Shown here one piece after another: positions 5,462-11,816 of a stretch of 13,748 nt of DNA. The DNA lies in NCBI GenBank assembly GCA_002393815.1, contig DGUB01000052.1, positions 1 to 13,748 on the forward strand, written 5' to 3'. Made by a program: the position numbers and the translations under genes. Below the pieces are notes generated by a model, which was given only the letters and a program-made list of their open reading frames with translations, ran no database searches and was not told the DNA's origin. Numbering within the stretch: position 1 is the stretch's first letter; each line of letters opens with the position of its first letter. This stretch comes from Ruminococcus sp. UBA4321. GTDB taxonomy: Bacteria; Bacillota; Clostridia; Oscillospirales; Ruminococcaceae.

Positions 5462-6051
5462 GAGGATTCCTCTTTCTGTAAGCCGATTTTTTTCAGAAAT
5501 TCTTCTCTTGACATCATAGAGTTCAGCACTTCCAGCAGTGCCGAAGCGGACAGATTCGACGGCAAGCCTAAACTTTTCTGAAATTCGCGGCGTTTTCCGG
5601 CACTGTTCGGCATTCCGCTGAATCCGGCTAAGTATAAATCCGTTTTAGTAATCGGCTCGGAAACGGGCTTTTCTTCGGTCAGAACACCAGCTTTCCGGAA
5701 CGCTTCCCGGAGAATTTCCGCATCAATGCCCTCAACGCCGAGTTTTCCCTCTGCGGACGGCTTGACTTTTCTGCGCTCTTTTCCGAAAATATCCGGAATA
5801 TAGATATTTCTGACATCCCCTTCCGGCACGGCTCCCCTGATATAATTCCGAATCTGAAACCCGGCTCGGTCAGAATCGGTCAGAATCAGAATTCCGGTTG
5901 TTCTGGCATAATACCGGATTAACTCTAACAATTCCTGATTCTTGTAAATCCCGAAACCGTTCGTCTGAATAATCACGGCTTTCACCAGTGAGGATAATTT
6001 TATTTTATCGTACTTTCCCTCTACAATAATCGCCTGCTTGATTTGCAGCAT
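5452..6051 (-). CDS. RNase M5-like TOPRIM protein with DUF4093-type C-terminus, 199 aa
   Basis: The N-terminal TOPRIM domain has the acidic residue in IIVEGKYDK (8-16, Glu11) and the DxD motif in LILTDSDRAG (55-64, Asp59 and Asp61). KLGVEGID (103-110) and a C-terminal domain with ITKTDLYLAGFSG and a LLEVLNSMMSREEFLKKIG end match the layout of ribonuclease M5 (RnmV), which matures 5S rRNA. RnmV usually sits next to ksgA; this context is different, so it may be the clostridial paralogue rather than RnmV itself. I chose the ATG at 6051 (AAGGAG with an 8-base spacer). The ATG at 6057 overlaps the previous stop but is only 2 bases from the ribosome site. It overlaps the MBOAT gene by 10 bases. Confidence 0.85.
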   Translation of the reverse strand: MLQIKQAIIVEGKYDKIKLSSLVKAVIIQTNGFGIYKNQELLELIRYYARTTGILILTDSDRAGFQIRNYIRGAVPEGDVRNIYIPDIFGKERRKVKPSAEGKLGVEGIDAEILREAFRKAGVLTEEKPVSEPITKTDLYLAGFSGMPNSAGKRREFQKSLGLPSNLSASALLEVLNSMMSREEFLKKIGLQKEESSCS

Positions 6052-6056
6052 TCGCA

Positions 6057-6335
6057 TCACTCCTTTTTCAAACAGAATTCTTTCACAGCAGTCTGCATGA
6101 ATTTTAACAATTTTTCCGGGGTTTCGCATTCATAGACAGCAAGCGGATGATTCCAGTCATATCCGGAAATCACATAGATTTTAAATCTGTCCTGATAATA
6201 TCCTGCATCCAGCAGAATACCGCCCGGATATTCCGCCTGAAACATATCTTCTTTCAGAACAGTATCAGAATATTTCACGATTCCGCCGGAACTGTCAAAC
6301 TGATTCCAGAAGTTTTCTTTCAGTTCTTCAAGCAT
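6057..6335 (-). CDS. Hypothetical protein, 92 aa
   Basis: I do not recognise this family. The start is the ATG at 6335, with AGAGGAG at 6342-6348 and a 6-base spacer; the longer in-frame version from 6380 would run into the preceding gene and lacks a ribosome site. The protein is soluble, with no membrane segment or signal peptide. The order of elements is a helical start (MLEELKENFWNQF), a strand-rich centre (GGILLDAGYY, FKIYVISGYD, HPLAVYEC) and a C-terminal helix (TPEKLLKFMQTAVKEF). It is acidic to neutral and of ordinary base composition, unlike the very AT-rich gene just upstream. It lies 5 bases from the TOPRIM start, so co-translation is likely. The compact alpha/beta build and operon position would suit an orphan accessory or immunity-type protein, but this is speculation. 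Confidence 0.75.
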   Translation of the reverse strand: MLEELKENFWNQFDSSGGIVKYSDTVLKEDMFQAEYPGGILLDAGYYQDRFKIYVISGYDWNHPLAVYECETPEKLLKFMQTAVKEFCLKKE

Positions 6336-6354
6336 TTTAAACTCCTCTAATAAA

Positions 6355-6702
6355 TTAAAATTGTGATGATATATAAACATAACAAGTAATAAGAATTAAA
6401 GCTATTGAAACAAAAGTAACTATTGAAAAATAAAATATTTCTTTTTTATATATTCTTTTCATTTCCTCATCAGATTTATTTTTTTCCATTTGATGAAGTT
6501 TAAATTCATAAATACAGCCTGAAATGAAACCTAAAATAAGCCCTATGAATTCTGGAATAAATAATATTTTCCGATAAGTCTCTATTGAAATATCAATATT
6601 ATTACATTCTAAAACAGTTAAAATGAAAAATGCTACACAAAAAAGAAAACAGGCAATTATCGCACCCCAAGAGGCAGGTCTGAAACGACTGGTATATTTC
6701 AT
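6355..6702 (-). CDS. Small three-helix membrane protein, 115 aa, AT-rich
   Basis: The start ATG has GGAGG eight bases upstream. Three hydrophobic segments are clear (about 12-31, 46-66 and 89-111), with a charged loop between the second and third (67-88, HQMEKNKSDEEMKRIYKKE). No enzyme motif is visible and I do not recognise the family. Base composition is strikingly different from its neighbours: a hand count gives 66 G+C in 6361-6660 (22%), against about half G+C in a sample line of holA. Codons follow this bias, so recent acquisition is likely. It is inserted in frame with the operon, 16 bases after holA and 19 bases before the 92-aa gene, and keeps a good ribosome site. It may be a holin-like, stress or immunity membrane protein, but nothing distinguishes these. 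Confidence 0.8.
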   Translation of the reverse strand: MKYTSRFRPASWGAIIACFLFCVAFFILTVLECNNIDISIETYRKILFIPEFIGLILGFISGCIYEFKLHQMEKNKSDEEMKRIYKKEIFYFSIVTFVSIALILITCYVYISSQF

Positions 6703-6718
6703 TATATTTTCCTCCGAT

Positions 6719-7756
6719 TTATCTTCTTAACATTTCAATGACAGTTTTTTCAAAGAGAACACGCTCGTCAACTGTACCGGAATGCATTTTCTTTTCAGCT
6801 TCACAGAGTAAGTTCAGGCATTCAGCGATATGTTCCGGCGTTTCGCCCATGCTGTCCCGGAACGAACGCTCCACCGCGAAACTGAACTTATATCCGAAAT
6901 CGCTCATGACATCCTGCACAGTTCTGCCGTTCTTCCGGGCGGCAGATGCCCTCTGCACATCAATCAGACAGCCCGAAACCACTGCCATCAGATAGGGCAT
7001 TTCGATTCTTAAAGCGAGTAATTCTTCTACAGCTTTCATAGCGTCCGAAGCGCGTCTTTTCAGCACTGCCGCTGTCAGATTGTAGACAGTTATTTCAAGC
7101 TGAGGCGTTACCATCTCTTGAATCAGCTGTTCTGTAATTGTTCCGCCGTCCACGAATGAACAGAGTTTGTCAAGTTCATTCTGAATCATAAGCGTCTGAC
7201 AGTTACACTGCATTGCCAGAGCCATCGCCGCCGGACGTTCGATTATACAGCCCTGCTTCTTGGCTTTCGAGATGATTTCCGTTGCCATCTGGGAAACGGA
7301 TTTCGGCTCACAGATGCAGACCGTTCCGGCTTTCGTGATATGGTCGATAATCTTTTTATTTTTATCAGTCGGCTTTTTATTTTTTCCGGTCTTTCCGCCG
7401 TAGATATCGAAACCGGTGACATCAAACATCAGAATCGTCTGTCCGGAAACCTGTTTCAGAATTTCAAGCAGAGCTTTTCTGTCATTTTCCCGGAGCGAAT
7501 CCATATTGCAGTCATGAATGTGAATACAGTTATACTCCGCGAACATCGGACAGAGTTCTGCTTCTTCCGCGAGCTGATTCAAATCGAGATTCTGACCGTC
7601 CAGACGGGTGACATTTTCCGCACCGCCGACAGCCTTGATAATCCTCTTGACGCAGTTTTCGACGGCGAGAATATCGCTTCCGTAAAAATAATACAGATTC
7701 GATAACTCTCCTGATTTTATCTGATTCTGCAAACTTTTTTCATCAATCAGTGCCAT
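6719..7756 (-). CDS. holA: DNA polymerase III delta subunit, 345 aa
   Basis: HolA is the clamp-loader subunit that opens the beta sliding clamp during chromosome replication. The N-terminus has the family opening NLYYFYGSDILAVENCVKRI (19-38). It is followed by the AAA+-like but ATP-site-lacking region with TILMFDVTGFDIYG, a second helical domain around RPAAMALAMQCNCQTLMIQNELDKL, and a C-terminal collar domain ending in AEKKMHSGTVDERVLFEKTV. The length of about 345 residues is normal. The start ATG has AAGGAG five bases upstream and overlaps the 3' end of comEC by 14 bases. The comEC-holA order is conserved in many Firmicutes, including Bacillus, and supports the call. No unusual residues were noted. 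Confidence 0.93.
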   Translation of the reverse strand: MALIDEKSLQNQIKSGELSNLYYFYGSDILAVENCVKRIIKAVGGAENVTRLDGQNLDLNQLAEEAELCPMFAEYNCIHIHDCNMDSLRENDRKALLEILKQVSGQTILMFDVTGFDIYGGKTGKNKKPTDKNKKIIDHITKAGTVCICEPKSVSQMATEIISKAKKQGCIIERPAAMALAMQCNCQTLMIQNELDKLCSFVDGGTITEQLIQEMVTPQLEITVYNLTAAVLKRRASDAMKAVEELLALRIEMPYLMAVVSGCLIDVQRASAARKNGRTVQDVMSDFGYKFSFAVERSFRDSMGETPEHIAECLNLLCEAEKKMHSGTVDERVLFEKTVIEMLRR

Positions 7757-9854
7757 ATAATCTCCTTACCCGGCATCTGCCGTTTTCTGAAATGGTGACT
7801 TCCAGATTATTTTCATCCAGATAGGTATGAGAATCCGGAAGATATAATTCATTCTTATCGAGTATCAGCAGAAATCCGCATTCCGGCTGAATATTTTTGC
7901 TTTTGCCGTAGACTGTCAGAATATCGGGTGTTTCTGAAATTTCAGATTTATCGTTTTTACAGATAAAGATTTTCTCTGCATATTCGATTCTGATTTGCTT
8001 CTGAGAAACTTCTATTTTCGCGCCGTGGAATAATAATTCTTTCTGTTCGGCGGAATAGGTTTCACAGCCCGGAAGCTTCGGCATCGAAAATTCTGTTTTC
8101 TTCATGAGCCAGAGTTCTTCCGGAAGCAGAAAAGCAAGATATTCTTTGTATCTTCTGACGGCTTTTTCCTTCGGATTGCATAAGTATAAGCTTTCCAGAC
8201 GGGAAACGCCTGTACTTTCGAGATAGACTTCCGCATAATCCGGCGCGTAATAATTCCCGGTCATATCAAACAATACAGATTCCGAACCGTGCCGGACGGC
8301 TAACAGACATTGATTTTCCTCGCCGAGTATGGCAATTTTCAAATCATTCACCTGTGAAATTCTTTCGAGATTGACCGCGATTCCGGTTACAGTCAGTGCG
8401 ACTGCCGCACAGACGGAAGTCAGCTTTCTGCTCCGAAATAGTATCTGACCGCATAATATCAGCAGAATTCCGGCGAAAATCAGAAATACTAAAATCTCAC
8501 TGTCTGTCGATAAATGCGTCCATGACATGCCGGCAAAGAAATCTGAAATTTCCAGGACAATACTGTTCAGCTTGTCGGCGATATGCAGAAAGAATTCTGC
8601 AAAGATTCCCTCACAGCCGAATACGATTGCCAGTACTCCCGTCAGAATCGACAACAGACAAACCGGCGTCAGAAAAAGATTCGTTATCGGAGAAATCAGC
8701 GATACTTCGCGGAAATATATCACTTCTACCGGAAGAATTATCACAAACGTCCATGTGAACGCTGTCAAATCTTTCAGCAGAAGATGCCAGAATTCTTTCT
8801 CCGGCATATTTTTCGTCATATACTGCGCGGCAACGCCGATTCCGAATGCACCAGAACTTGACAGCCAGAACGCCGGACTATGTATCACAAACGGGTTTTC
8901 AATTCCGAGAATCAGCACGGCAATCGACAGCGAATTGAACGCATTCGCTTCCCGGAAAAATAGTTTCGCACTCTGCGAAATCAGAATCATGATAAACGCT
9001 CTCTGAACAGAAACCGTTCCTCCGGCGCATATCATGAACAGACTGCACAGAAGCATGATAATCACAAATTTTGATATTCTTCCGCCTTTGAATTTGCTGA
9101 ATAGCAAGCTGATACACATCGCCAGAAAATCCAGATGCAATCCGGAAACCGCTAATGTATGCCCGATTCCCGTCCGGTAAAGTGAAGTTTTTACGCTGTG
9201 CCTTAATTCCGTCTTGTCGCCGAATAGCATACCCGTCAGCATTGCTCCGGTATCTTCCGGCATATGCGCCTGAATCCGTTCAGTCATGCGCATTCTCCAA
9301 TTGTAGATGATACTGAACAGTGTTTGTTTCTCCAGAGGATGAACTTCGAGAACTTCTGTTTCAGTATCCAAATCGAAACATAAGAATAAATTCTTCGACC
9401 GGGCATAAGCTTCGCTGTCGAACAGATAGCTTGATTCTATGCGTTCCGGTCTGCCGGAAATCGTCAGAACATCTCCATAACTGAAACTATCATCATCAAT
9501 AAATAATTCTATCTTAGCCGGAGTATCTCCCCTGTCAATTCTGCCTTTCAGAAGATAATCCGCATTTCCGCTGGAATAGACAGTCTTTTCGATAATCTGC
9601 CCCGTAAAGATAATTTCCAGTCCGGCGAAATCCTTTTGTTTCTGCGCCGTGACGCTGTCATGATGCCAATAACAACAGCACGCTATCAGGCATGACAGCG
9701 TGCTGAGTACCACATATTTCCATACAGACCGGCGATACAGAATAATCCCGACCGCCGTCAGAAGAATCACACTCCATGACAGTATATCCAGTCTTGATGC
9801 TATCAGCAAGCCCGTAATATAGGGCAGTCCGATATATAAAGCCGGTCTTTTCAT
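7743..9854 (-). CDS. comEC: ComEC/Rec2 DNA-uptake channel protein, 703 aa, degenerate C-terminal domain
   Basis: ComEC is the inner-membrane channel that takes single-stranded DNA into the cytoplasm during natural transformation. The N-terminal part has membrane segments and an OB-fold-like DUF4131 region (about 75-170). The Competence domain starts at about 205 (GMLFGDKTEL) and carries the signature GHTLAVSGLHLDFL (231-244), then many membrane segments to about 495. Residues 503-703 align in layout with the metallo-beta-lactamase-like nuclease domain. However, the usual DVGQGD start reads ILGEEN, and the SHxDxDH metal site is replaced by LYLCNPKEKA (556-565). The domain therefore probably binds no metal. 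The start ATG is 2 bases after the phosphoribosyltransferase stop and has only a weak ribosome site (AAAGA), so translation is probably coupled. It overlaps holA by 14 bases. Confidence 0.92.
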   Translation of the reverse strand: MKRPALYIGLPYITGLLIASRLDILSWSVILLTAVGIILYRRSVWKYVVLSTLSCLIACCCYWHHDSVTAQKQKDFAGLEIIFTGQIIEKTVYSSGNADYLLKGRIDRGDTPAKIELFIDDDSFSYGDVLTISGRPERIESSYLFDSEAYARSKNLFLCFDLDTETEVLEVHPLEKQTLFSIIYNWRMRMTERIQAHMPEDTGAMLTGMLFGDKTELRHSVKTSLYRTGIGHTLAVSGLHLDFLAMCISLLFSKFKGGRISKFVIIMLLCSLFMICAGGTVSVQRAFIMILISQSAKLFFREANAFNSLSIAVLILGIENPFVIHSPAFWLSSSGAFGIGVAAQYMTKNMPEKEFWHLLLKDLTAFTWTFVIILPVEVIYFREVSLISPITNLFLTPVCLLSILTGVLAIVFGCEGIFAEFFLHIADKLNSIVLEISDFFAGMSWTHLSTDSEILVFLIFAGILLILCGQILFRSRKLTSVCAAVALTVTGIAVNLERISQVNDLKIAILGEENQCLLAVRHGSESVLFDMTGNYYAPDYAEVYLESTGVSRLESLYLCNPKEKAVRRYKEYLAFLLPEELWLMKKTEFSMPKLPGCETYSAEQKELLFHGAKIEVSQKQIRIEYAEKIFICKNDKSEISETPDILTVYGKSKNIQPECGFLLILDKNELYLPDSHTYLDENNLEVTISENGRCRVRRLYGTD

Positions 9855-9856
9855 AT

Positions 9857-10399
9857 TCAGTCTTTAAAGAATAACGGCAGTTTTTCCAGATAGATAATAT
9901 CTGTTCTGTCAGCGGCATCTCCTTCGGCGAGAACTGCGGCTCTCCCGGCAACCGTGCCGCCGGCTTTTTCCACCAGATATTCCAGAGCTTTCAGGGATTC
10001 GCCTGTACTGATGACATCATCCACGACAAGAACTTTCTTGTCTTTCAGCAGTTCTGCCTTTTCGCCGTCCAGATGCAGAATCTGTTCATTGCTTGTCGTG
10101 ATGGACTTGACATTTACGGAAACAACGTCCTGCATGTAGAGTTTCACGGATTTTCTTGCGACAACATAAGTTTTACCGCTCTGACGCGCCATTTCGTAAG
10201 CCAGCGGAATGCCTTTGCATTCGGCAGTCAGAATCACATCAAATTCCGGAGCCTTTGCAAGAAGCTGTTCTGCCGATTTTACAGTGACTTCCACATCGGA
10301 GAACATGATAAATGCCGCGATATCGAGTTTATCACTGACGGGGCATTTTTTCAGTTTTCTGTCAAGTCCGGCGATTTTCATTTCGTAATATTCAGCCAT
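9857..10399 (-). CDS. apt: Phosphoribosyltransferase, adenine PRTase-like, 180 aa
   Basis: The PRPP-binding loop is clear in VLVVDDVISTGES (123-135), with the two adjacent acidic residues Asp127-Asp128. Upstream are AECKGIPLAYEMARQSGK (59-76) and VVARKSVKLYMQD (79-91), both typical of type I PRTases of the adenine/xanthine/PurR branch. Such enzymes join a purine base to PRPP, giving a nucleotide for salvage. The ending AEGDAADRTDIIYLEKLPLF matches a Firmicutes subgroup commonly labelled adenine phosphoribosyltransferase; substrate cannot be read from sequence alone, and a xanthine-type or regulatory role is possible. The start ATG has AAGGAG nine bases upstream. It follows the HIT gene by 18 bases and precedes comEC by 2 bases. 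Confidence 0.82.
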   Translation of the reverse strand: MAEYYEMKIAGLDRKLKKCPVSDKLDIAAFIMFSDVEVTVKSAEQLLAKAPEFDVILTAECKGIPLAYEMARQSGKTYVVARKSVKLYMQDVVSVNVKSITTSNEQILHLDGEKAELLKDKKVLVVDDVISTGESLKALEYLVEKAGGTVAGRAAVLAEGDAADRTDIIYLEKLPLFFKD

Positions 10400-10417
10400 T
10401 TCAGAATTCTCCTTATC

Positions 10418-10768
10418 TTAGCCGAGAGACTGTTCGCCCCAGCCCATTTTTTTGCCTGCTACCAGATGGAAATGCAGATGCATAACACTTTGACCGGCAT
10501 CTTCTCCGCAGTTATTGATAACACGGTAGCTTTCAATATTTTCCTGTTCGGAAACTTTTGCGATTGCCTCGAAAATTTTAGCAACATACTGAGAATTTTC
10601 AGCAGTAATTTTCTTTGCACAGCAGATATGTGTCTTCGGTACAAACAGATAATGTGTCGGTGCAATCGGGCTGATATCCTTGAATGCAAATACAGCATCA
10701 TCTTCATACACCTTTGCAGAAGGGATTTCTCCTGCGATAATCTTACAGAATAAACAATCTTTATCCAT
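10418..10768 (-). CDS. HIT-family nucleotide hydrolase/transferase, 116 aa
   Basis: This histidine-triad protein probably hydrolyses nucleoside phosphoramidates or related adenylated compounds in the cytoplasm, as HinT-type enzymes do. The catalytic triad is HLHFH (97-101: His97, His99, His101) after Gln93-Ser94. The N-terminal CLFCKIIAGEIPSAKVYED (5-23) and PTHYLFVPKTH (37-47) are canonical. The length is normal for HinT. I chose the ATG at 10768, which has GGAGG eight bases upstream; the in-frame extension to 10810 runs back into the previous gene and lacks family similarity. HinT enzymes are known to cleave lysyl- and other aminoacyl-adenylates, so its place downstream of alaS is notable but may be coincidental. 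It lies 25 bases after the SUKH gene. Confidence 0.93.
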   Translation of the reverse strand: MDKDCLFCKIIAGEIPSAKVYEDDAVFAFKDISPIAPTHYLFVPKTHICCAKKITAENSQYVAKIFEAIAKVSEQENIESYRVINNCGEDAGQSVMHLHFHLVAGKKMGWGEQSLG

Positions 10769-10793
10769 GATAATTTCCTCCCTGATAATAATT

Positions 10794-11243
10794 TTATTCT
10801 TCCAAATCAAGAATCATTTCGTCAAATTCTTTGAACGAATCCGCAATTTTACAATTTTCGGGATTTTCTTCAAACTCATCAAAGAATTCATGACTGATAT
10901 AATAAATTCCATGATTCTTCGTATTGAAATAATAGCTGTCTCCGGCTTCGTCGGCGCAGAACGGAATATACTGCATCGGAATCAGCTTGTCCTGCTTCTG
11001 CCATTTGAGAAGCTTCTTGACTGTCAAATCCTCGGAATCCTCGCTGACAAGCGGATAGACTTCCGCCAGCAGACAGCCGTCCTCCGAAATGCCGCATTCA
11101 TCCAGAAAACCGCCGTTCTGTTTCAGATAGAGGGCTTTGAGCTTCTTCGGAAACCGGAACTGATATTTTTCTTCCAGTGCTTGGATTTCTTCTTCGGAAA
11201 GCGGTTTCTGACCGTCATATTCCAGATAGGTAAGCAGAGACAT
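10794..11243 (-). CDS. SMI1/KNR4 (SUKH) domain protein, 149 aa, immunity-type
   Basis: The SUKH fold is suggested by the N-terminal helix pair with EEIQALEEKYQFRFPKKLKA (18-37), then LYLKQNGG (38-45) and the late block YIPFCADEAGDSYYFNT (92-108). This matches the usual SUKH pattern of a P-x-x-L-K helix, NG turn and IPF-x(n)-GD-YY. SUKH proteins are best known as immunity proteins against secreted polymorphic toxins, though many are solo genes of unknown use. I see no toxin gene nearby, so this is an orphan. The start is the ATG at 11243 with AGGAGGG at 11251-11257; a TTG two codons upstream is a less likely alternative. It sits between a membrane protein and the HIT gene, within the housekeeping operon. 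Confidence 0.85.
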   Translation of the reverse strand: MSLLTYLEYDGQKPLSEEEIQALEEKYQFRFPKKLKALYLKQNGGFLDECGISEDGCLLAEVYPLVSEDSEDLTVKKLLKWQKQDKLIPMQYIPFCADEAGDSYYFNTKNHGIYYISHEFFDEFEENPENCKIADSFKEFDEMILDLEE

Positions 11244-11258
11244 TTTCAAGCCCTCCTG

Positions 11259-11789
11259 TTATAAAATTTCTGTGATAAAATAACGATTTCTGTAAAGTAC
11301 AGTAATACATTCACTTTGTTCGGGCGGAGCAGAATTCAGGTAAGAAGTATAGCCTTTTATAACTTCGCCGTCTTTCAGCTGAATTATCGGAATATATTCT
11401 TTCCAGTCTGCTCCGCGCCCTTTTGGATGAGTCATTACATCATATCCGATAATTTTTCCTGTGTAACAAATGCCTTTGCTGGTGATATACTTTCCGAAAC
11501 TATCCCAGAAATGGAATACTTTCACCCATGTTTCCGCGCCGATAAGCAGAATATTTCCGGTAATAATCATCTGTTTCAGAATCTTATCTTCCGCACCCAT
11601 TCCACTGAAAGCAAAGAACAGAATACAAACTAACAGTGTAATTCCGATAATTGTCCGGTATTCAAATCTGATTTCATAAAGAACCGGATATTTCTTTCGG
11701 TTCTGCTGAAACGAAACTGCCGGATTGATAAACGGTGCTAACGCCAGAAACAGCATCAGGAGAAAAAACATTCCAAATTGATTTATCAT
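11259..11789 (-). CDS. Membrane protein with DUF3592-like C-terminal domain, 176 aa
   Basis: Three hydrophobic segments (about 5-22, 46-63 and 73-90) are followed by a soluble strand-rich part from about 103. The latter reads CYTGKIIGYD, EYIPIIQLKDGEVIKGYTSY and ECITVLYRNRYFITEI, close to the DUF3592 plan: a beta-barrel-like domain with a Y/P-v-v-x-F strand and a V-x-V-x-Y-x-P-x-x-P-type ending. Function is unknown for this family. The start ATG has AGGAGG at 11797-11802. It follows alaS by 27 bases and precedes the SUKH gene by 15 bases. Pairing of a membrane protein with a SUKH protein could mark an accessory defence or immunity insert, but this is inference. The family label is tentative. 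Confidence 0.78.
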   Translation of the reverse strand: MINQFGMFFLLMLFLALAPFINPAVSFQQNRKKYPVLYEIRFEYRTIIGITLLVCILFFAFSGMGAEDKILKQMIITGNILLIGAETWVKVFHFWDSFGKYITSKGICYTGKIIGYDVMTHPKGRGADWKEYIPIIQLKDGEVIKGYTSYLNSAPPEQSECITVLYRNRYFITEIL

Positions 11790-11816
11790 ATTTTTTCCTC
11801 CTGACTGTTTTCATTC

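Noticed and set aside
6057..6129. Longer 225-aa version of the TOPRIM protein starting upstream
   Set aside because: The added residues come from the 3' end of the preceding 92-aa gene in another frame; the AAGGAG site points to the ATG at 6051.
10073..10753. 226-codon plus-strand open frame across apt and the HIT gene
   Set aside because: It spans two genes with clear catalytic motifs on the other strand, has no ribosome site and reads as an antisense translation.
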